From Stutzerimonas stutzeri (GTDB taxonomy: Bacteria; Pseudomonadota; Gammaproteobacteria; Pseudomonadales; Pseudomonadaceae): 64,000 nucleotides of DNA. Made by a program: the position numbers and the translations under genes. Position 1 is the stretch's first letter, and each line of letters starts with the position of its first letter. The stretch lies in contig NZ_POUL01000001.1 in assembly GCF_002890895.1 (NCBI RefSeq), positions 186,001-250,000 on the forward strand, in the 5' to 3' direction. The notes beneath the pieces were generated by a model that saw only the letters and a program-made list of their open reading frames with translations, ran no database searches and was not told where the DNA came from. Below are positions 59,777 to 64,000 of the stretch, one piece after another.

Positions 59777-60601
59777 TTACAAGCTCATCACATCGAGGAA
59801 GCGTGGCGTGGCGTCGTTGTCGATGCGCAGGCTGGTGAAATCGAACAGATTACGATCGGCCAGTTGCGAGGGCACCACGTTCTGCAAGGCGCGGAACATG
59901 ATCTCGACGCGGCCCGGCGACTTGCGCTCCCACTCCTGCAGCATCTCCTTGACCACCTGGCGCTGCAGGTTTTCCTGCGAGCCGCATAGGTTGCACGGGA
60001 TGATCGGGAACTCTTTCATCTGGGAATAGGCTTCGATATCCGCCTCGCTGCAATAGGCCAACGGGCGAATGACCACGTTGCGGCCATCATCGGAAAGTAG
60101 CTTGGGTGGCATGGCTTTTAGCGTGCCGCCATAGAACATGTTGAGGAAGAACGTCTCGAGGATGTCGTCACGGTGGTGACCGAGCGCCATCTTGGTCGCA
60201 CCGATCTCGTCAGCAAAGGTGTAGAGCGTGCCGCGACGCAGGCGCGAACACAGCGAGCAGGTGGTCTTGCCTTCCGGGATCTTCTCCTTGACCACCGAAT
60301 AGGTGTCTTTCTCGACGATGTGGTACTCAACGCCGATGGACTTCAGGTATTCGGGCAGCACGTGCTCGGGGAAGCCGGGTTGCTTCTGGTCCATGTTGAC
60401 GGCCACGATCTCGAACTTGATCGGCGCGACCTTTTGCAGGTACAGCAGCACGTCGAGCATGGTGTAGCTGTCCTTGCCGCCGGACAGGCAGACCATCACC
60501 TTGTCGCCTTCCTCGATCATGTTGAAATCAGTGACCGCCTCGCCGGCAAGGCGACGCAGACGCTTCTGCAGTTTGTTCTGGTTGACCGAGAGGTTGCCCA
60601 T
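59777..60601 (-). CDS. ttcA: tRNA 2-thiocytidine(32) synthetase TtcA
   Basis: A 274-residue cytoplasmic enzyme that thiolates C32 in certain tRNAs. The PP-loop [12 protein letters not shown] (~40) binds ATP. The [Fe-S] cysteines are in [12 protein letters not shown] (CxxC) and PCNLCGSQ. The [20 protein letters not shown] segment is typical of TtcA. The ATG at 60601 gives [17 protein letters not shown], the family N-terminus. It diverges from the DnaJ-related gene. Confidence 0.95.
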   Translation of the reverse strand: MGNLSVNQNKLQKRLRRLAGEAVTDFNMIEEGDKVMVCLSGGKDSYTMLDVLLYLQKVAPIKFEIVAVNMDQKQPGFPEHVLPEYLKSIGVEYHIVEKDTYSVVKEKIPEGKTTCSLCSRLRRGTLYTFADEIGATKMALGHHRDDILETFFLNMFYGGTLKAMPPKLLSDDGRNVVIRPLAYCSEADIEAYSQMKEFPIIPCNLCGSQENLQRQVVKEMLQEWERKSPGRVEIMFRALQNVVPSQLADRNLFDFTSLRIDNDATPRFLDVMSL

Positions 60602-60714
60602 TTCAGGAGTCCGGTGAGATGCGAAAGGCGCGCATTTTACGCGCAAAAAGCACCGGTACCCCACCCCATCCATCCAGCCGTTTGCAACGCTGGCCTTGTG
60701 CTAGGCTTTGCGTC

Positions 60715-61344
60715 ATGAACGATGATCTCGATCCCGAAATGGACTTGGCCGAGCAGATACTCGTGCTGCTGCGCGAACAGCCGGAAGGCTGCAGCGAATA
60801 TGAGTTGATCCAACAGCTCAAGGCCCGCCATAGCACGCATATCCCCAACCTTCCGCTGCTCGACAAGCTCGTGCTGTTCCGTACCCATTTCCTGGTGTTC
60901 AACGCGCTATATCGCTTGCGCAATCAGCTCTGGGGCGAGACGAGCCATACCGTGCAGATCTCACCGCTGTGCGTCCAGCTTCAACCTTACGTACCCGGGG
61001 TCAGCGGCATTGTCGAAAACGATCCGCTGCGCGATTACTACCTCGACATGACCAACCTTCGCGATACCGATGAAGCTGAAGTGGAGCGCTTGCTGGCGAG
61101 CTTCTGGTCGCGCATGCGCGGCGATCATCTGGGTGAGTGCAACGAAAGCTGGGACCCAGATCAGAAGCGCGCTGCTCTGGAGCTGTTCGAACTGGACCAG
61201 GAGGCTGCGCCATTGAGCTTGCACACCATCAAGCGGCGCTATCGCCAGCTGGTCAGCATCCATCATCCGGACCGGGGCGGCAGTACGACACGCCTGCAGT
61301 CAATCAATTTGGCGATGGAAATACTGCAACGCTATTACCGATAG
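60715..61344 (+). CDS. DnaJ-related protein with C-terminal J domain
   Basis: A 209-residue protein. The N-terminal ~145 residues match the DNAJ-related winged-helix-like domain (LREQPEGCSEYELIQQLK, then LVLFRTHFLVFNALYRL). The C-terminal J domain contains the HPD tripeptide in VSIHHPDRGG (~residue 183), which would stimulate an Hsp70 (DnaK). It is a co-chaperone-like protein of unknown client. The start at 60715 fits the family; the longer frame upstream is not conserved. Confidence 0.88.
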   Translation: MNDDLDPEMDLAEQILVLLREQPEGCSEYELIQQLKARHSTHIPNLPLLDKLVLFRTHFLVFNALYRLRNQLWGETSHTVQISPLCVQLQPYVPGVSGIVENDPLRDYYLDMTNLRDTDEAEVERLLASFWSRMRGDHLGECNESWDPDQKRAALELFELDQEAAPLSLHTIKRRYRQLVSIHHPDRGGSTTRLQSINLAMEILQRYYR

Positions 61345-61482
61345 GCTCATAGCTCCCAAATGCTCTAATCCGGCCCGGCGCGCCGTACCGTCCTCTTCCT
61401 ATACTGCGACTTAAGGTCGCACGCCCGTCCAACTGACGGCACGCCAGGCGAAGCGACCCTCCAAAACCGAGGAGACGCTGGC

Positions 61483-62082
61483 ATGATCAATCACGTTTGG
61501 GGACTGTTTGCTCACCCTGGCCAGGAATGGCAGGAAATTACCGGAGAAGAACGCGCCGTTGGCCGACTGCACCTTGGAGAAGTGGCGGTACTGGCAGCGA
61601 TTCCAGCCATCTCGGCGTTCATCGGCACAACGCAGGTTGGCTGGAGCATCGGCGGAGGCGAAGCAGTCAAACTCACTGAAAGCAGTGCACTGCAACTGAC
61701 CATCCTCTCTTACCTGGCGATGCTGGCGGGGGTCGCGGTCATGGGCGGCTTCATCCATTGGATGTCGCGCACCTACGACGCCAGCCCGACGCTCGTTCAA
61801 TGCATCGTGTTCGCCGCATACACCGCCACGCCGCTGTTCGTCGGTGGCCTGGCCGCGCTCTACCCGCATATCTGGCTGGGCATGATCGTGGGTACGGCTG
61901 CGATCTGCTATACGACCTACCTGCTCTATGTCGGCTTGCCGACCTTCATGAACATCCACGCCGATGAGGGCTTCCTGTTCTCCAGCTCAGTGTTGGCTGT
62001 CGGACTGGTCGTCCTGGTCGCGATTCTGGCGCTCTCGGTGATCATGTGGGGCATGGGGGTTGGCCCGATCTACGTACGCTAA
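61483..62082 (+). CDS. Yip1-family inner-membrane protein (first tandem copy)
   Basis: A 199-residue protein with five or so helices of the Yip1/DUF1282 family: MINHVWGLFAHPGQEWQEI is the usual start, with helices around IPAISAFIGTTQVGWSI, GVAVMGGFIHWMSRTYD and PLFVGGLAALYPH. Function unknown. Ribosome-binding site GAGGAGA. It is followed by a strong terminator and by a paralogue. Confidence 0.85.
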   Translation: MINHVWGLFAHPGQEWQEITGEERAVGRLHLGEVAVLAAIPAISAFIGTTQVGWSIGGGEAVKLTESSALQLTILSYLAMLAGVAVMGGFIHWMSRTYDASPTLVQCIVFAAYTATPLFVGGLAALYPHIWLGMIVGTAAICYTTYLLYVGLPTFMNIHADEGFLFSSSVLAVGLVVLVAILALSVIMWGMGVGPIYVR

Positions 62083-62092
62083 CGTCACCAGG

Positions 62093-62136
62093 AAACGGGC
62101 CGACGCGATGGCCTCCGCGTCGGCCCGTTTTTTTTG
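62093..62136 (+). terminator. Strong intrinsic terminator after the first Yip1 gene
   Basis: A perfect 15-bp stem AAACGGGCCGACGCG / CGCGTCGGCCCGTTT with an 8-nt loop is followed by eight T (62128-62135). It starts 10 nt after the stop. Confidence 0.97.
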
Positions 62137-62221
62137 CCTGCGACAGAATGGCGTTGAATCCCTGCCGCGCTCGAGCGTCTAAACCAGCAAGACCCGCTCA
62201 AGCGTCAGCATCGGAGGCCTC

Positions 62222-62887
62222 ATGACCCCAGAATTCATCAGCTTGTTCACCCGGCCCGACCGCGCCTGGGAAACCATCCGCCAGAAGGAGGATGCTCACT
62301 CGCTGCACTACCTGATGCACCTGCTCCTGCTGGCCCTGGTTCCGGCCGTGTGCCTTTTCATCGGCGTCACCATCGTTGGCTGGAGTCTGGTAGATGAGGA
62401 GCGCGTTCGGCTCGATACCGCAAGCGCCTTACAGCTCTGCCTGTTGCTGTATCTCGCTATCGTTATCGGAACCGTGATCATGGGCTTCTTCGTACGCTGG
62501 ATGGCACGTGCGTTTGATGTTCGTCCTAACCTCAACCAGTGCATCGGCTTCATTGCCTATGTCATCACGCCGTTCTTGCTCGCCGGTTTGACCGGGTTGT
62601 ATCCGAATCGCTGGTTTGCCGCCATCGTGCTGCTTATCGCCGGCATCTATTCGACCTACCTGCTGTTTACCGGACTGCCTGCATTCATGCGTCAACGCAG
62701 CTCACAGAGCTTCCTCTATGCCGCTTCAATCTGGGGGGTAGCGTTGCTGACACTAGTAACGGTGATGGTTACCACGATCCTGTACTGGAATCTCTCCCTA
62801 GCGCCCACATATGAACGAACTGTGCAGCAAGACCAGGCCTACGGAACTCAGGATGATCTCCCAGAGCGTGTTCCCCCTAAGCTGTGA
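62222..62887 (+). CDS. Yip1-family inner-membrane protein (second tandem copy)
   Basis: A 221-residue paralogue of the protein at 61483-62082, sharing start (FTRPDRAWETIRQKED), the VGWSL turn, GFFVRWMARAFD and LLAGLTGLYPN in the same order. It has a longer hydrophilic C-terminus. Ribosome-binding site CGGAGG. Despite adjacency, a terminator separates the two genes, so they are probably regulated separately. Confidence 0.85.
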   Translation: MTPEFISLFTRPDRAWETIRQKEDAHSLHYLMHLLLLALVPAVCLFIGVTIVGWSLVDEERVRLDTASALQLCLLLYLAIVIGTVIMGFFVRWMARAFDVRPNLNQCIGFIAYVITPFLLAGLTGLYPNRWFAAIVLLIAGIYSTYLLFTGLPAFMRQRSSQSFLYAASIWGVALLTLVTVMVTTILYWNLSLAPTYERTVQQDQAYGTQDDLPERVPPKL

Positions 62888-62941
62888 GTGGTTGTCAGCC
62901 AAGCGGAATGCGGCATAATTCAGGGCTTCCTCGGAGGCCCT

Positions 62942-63436
62942 ATGCCCGATCAGCTACACGCGCGAGTCGAAGCCTGTTACCAACAGGCCGAAGCTTTTTT
63001 CAACAAGCGCTTCGAGCGGCCACAAGTCAGTTTCAAACTGCGTGGACAGAAAGCCGGCGTTGCGCACCTGAACACCAACTTGCTGCGATTCAATCCCCAG
63101 CTGTATCAGGAAAATAGCGAGCACTTCCTCAAGCAGACCGTGGCTCACGAAGTGGCCCACCTGATCGCTCATCAAATGTTCGGCGGCCGGATTCGTCCAC
63201 ATGGCGAAGAGTGGCAATTGATCATGCGCGGCGTGTACGAACTCACGCCTGATCGCTGCCATAGCTACGCAATCACCCGTCGGCAGACCAGCGCTTATAT
63301 CTACCGCTGCGCCTGTCCCGAGCGGGACTTTCCATTTACAGCGCAGCGCCATGCCCTGGTACGCAAAGGGCGCCGCTACTTCTGCCGCAGCTGCCGCGCC
63401 ACCCTGGCTTTCAGCGGCGAACTGCGAACCGACTGA
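62942..63436 (+). CDS. SprT-like zinc-binding protein
   Basis: A 164-residue SprT-family protein. The metallopeptidase-type motif TVAHEVAHLIAHQMFGG holds HExxH-like HEVAH, with a later His in RPHGEEWQ. A C-terminal zinc ribbon has CACPERDF and FCRSCRATL. Bacterial SprT function is unsettled; related eukaryotic Spartan cleaves DNA-protein crosslinks. Start at 62942 (MPDQLHARVEACYQQ) fits the family. Confidence 0.9.
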   Translation: MPDQLHARVEACYQQAEAFFNKRFERPQVSFKLRGQKAGVAHLNTNLLRFNPQLYQENSEHFLKQTVAHEVAHLIAHQMFGGRIRPHGEEWQLIMRGVYELTPDRCHSYAITRRQTSAYIYRCACPERDFPFTAQRHALVRKGRRYFCRSCRATLAFSGELRTD

Positions 63437-63448
63437 GCGACCGGCGCG

Positions 63449-64000
63449 CTACAGGCGCCTGGCGCGCCAGGCGGCAATCAGAAACAGCGTAGCCAGCACC
63501 GCCATCAGCGGCAGCCATCCCGCATGTTCCCAGACATAGCCCGCCGCATAACCCACCACACTCGAGCCCAGATAATAGGCACACAGGTAGAGCGCCGAGG
63601 CCTGCGCCTTGGCGCCCTTGGCATGTACGCCAACCTGTCCGCTGGCCACGGCGTGCGCGGCAAAGAAGCCGAGCGTGAACAGCGCCAGCCCGACCACAAT
63701 CGCGAACAGCCAGGGTGTCGAACACAACCCCACGCCCAGCAGCATCAGCCCAACACCGCCTTGCAGCACCGTTCTCGCACCCAGGCGTGGCACCAGCCGC
63801 CCGGCCCAACCGGCACTGAATATTCCGGCCAGGTAAACGGTGAACAGCAGACCGATAACGGCCGACGAAAGCCCGAACGGTGCCCCGGCCAGACGGAAAC
63901 CAATGTAGTTGAACAAGGCGACGAAGCCGCCCATCAGCAGAAAAGCCTGAAGGAAGAGATTACGCAGGGTCGGATTGCTCAGGTGCTCGGCAAAATTGCT
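63449..64000 (-). CDS. MFS transporter, C-terminal part (cut by window edge)
   Basis: The last ~183 residues of a major facilitator transporter; its start lies beyond base 64000. It shows about five helices: MGGFVALFNYIGFRLAGAPFGLSS, LLFTVYLAGIFSAGWAGRLVPRLG and onward. The cytoplasmic loop LGARTVLQGG and the helix AVASGQVGVHAKGAKAQASALYLCAYYLGSS are typical of the YnfM/AraJ-like subgroup. Substrate unknown. It converges with the SprT gene (12-nt gap). Confidence 0.85.
   Translation of the reverse strand, partial: SNFAEHLSNPTLRNLFLQAFLLMGGFVALFNYIGFRLAGAPFGLSSAVIGLLFTVYLAGIFSAGWAGRLVPRLGARTVLQGGVGLMLLGVGLCSTPWLFAIVVGLALFTLGFFAAHAVASGQVGVHAKGAKAQASALYLCAYYLGSSVVGYAAGYVWEHAGWLPLMAVLATLFLIAAWRARRL

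Overview
The window is ordinary chromosomal DNA of a high-GC gammaproteobacterium of the Pseudomonadaceae, most likely the Pseudomonas stutzeri (Stutzerimonas) group. The evidence is a psrA/lexA/sulA/topA/fadA/fadB neighbourhood laid out as in Pseudomonas aeruginosa, LexA, IhfB and FadB proteins very close to those of P. aeruginosa as I remember them, an O-antigen locus bounded by ihfB and wbpM, and short Pseudomonas-type REP palindromes. No tools were run; assignments rest on reading translated motifs and context.

Layout. 1-2.9 kb: choline/betaine genes betT and betB (betB cut by the window edge). 3.3-4.7 kb: trmO and a DJ-1/PfpI protein. 4.7-8.5 kb (minus): a lipoprotein-like Ntn-hydrolase acylase (QuiP-like), a DUF2489 protein, a His-rich SEC-C protein and an LEA-type-2 lipoprotein. 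8.7-11.7 kb (minus): MTI phosphorylase, nagZ, an L,D-transpeptidase and psrA. 11.9-13.0 kb (plus): lexA-sulA with two SOS boxes. 13.1-21.6 kb: a small conserved protein, an EamA transporter, a conserved protein, topA, a DUF1653 protein and fadBA. 22-24.5 kb: oligopeptidase B and a small membrane protein. 24.7-29.6 kb (minus): an AstE-like desuccinylase, a His-tailed small protein and AruC (an ast cluster without astA/D/B), a crotonase paralogue and an HD-GYP protein. 29.8-35.7 kb: tRNA-Ser(GGA), a tiny membrane ORF, a periplasmic rhodanese, an MscS channel, acsA and a CaiB-type CoA transferase.

36.0-54.5 kb (all minus) is the surface-polysaccharide locus. In transcription order it holds a broken MBL-fold exonuclease gene, a rhamnosyltransferase-like GT2, a tightly coupled six-gene cassette (GtrB-like GT2, FAD oxidoreductase, SDR, TIM-barrel isomerase, SMR-type membrane protein, DPM-like GT2), two large membrane proteins that look like GT-C enzymes or polymerases, a Wzx-like flippase, an epimerase, a PglC/WcaJ-type phosphosugar transferase and wbpM. 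The six-gene cassette plus the two large membrane proteins could form a pathway that makes, flips and transfers a polyprenyl-linked, oxidised or epimerised sugar. This is the best candidate here for an undescribed system.

54.7-64 kb: ihfB, a DeaD helicase with a textbook terminator, a spermidine-synthase-like protein, class II DAHP synthase, ttcA, a DnaJ-related protein, two tandem Yip1-type membrane proteins, a SprT-like protein and a partial MFS transporter.

The most notable anomalies are: the MBL-fold gene broken by a REP-like insertion plus a homopolymer frameshift, with a decayed second copy of part of it next door; tandem PsrA operators in the psrA leader; a His-rich motif shared by two unrelated small proteins; an ast cluster reduced to aruC and astE; a crotonase that appears to lack one catalytic Glu; and a 31-residue membrane ORF.
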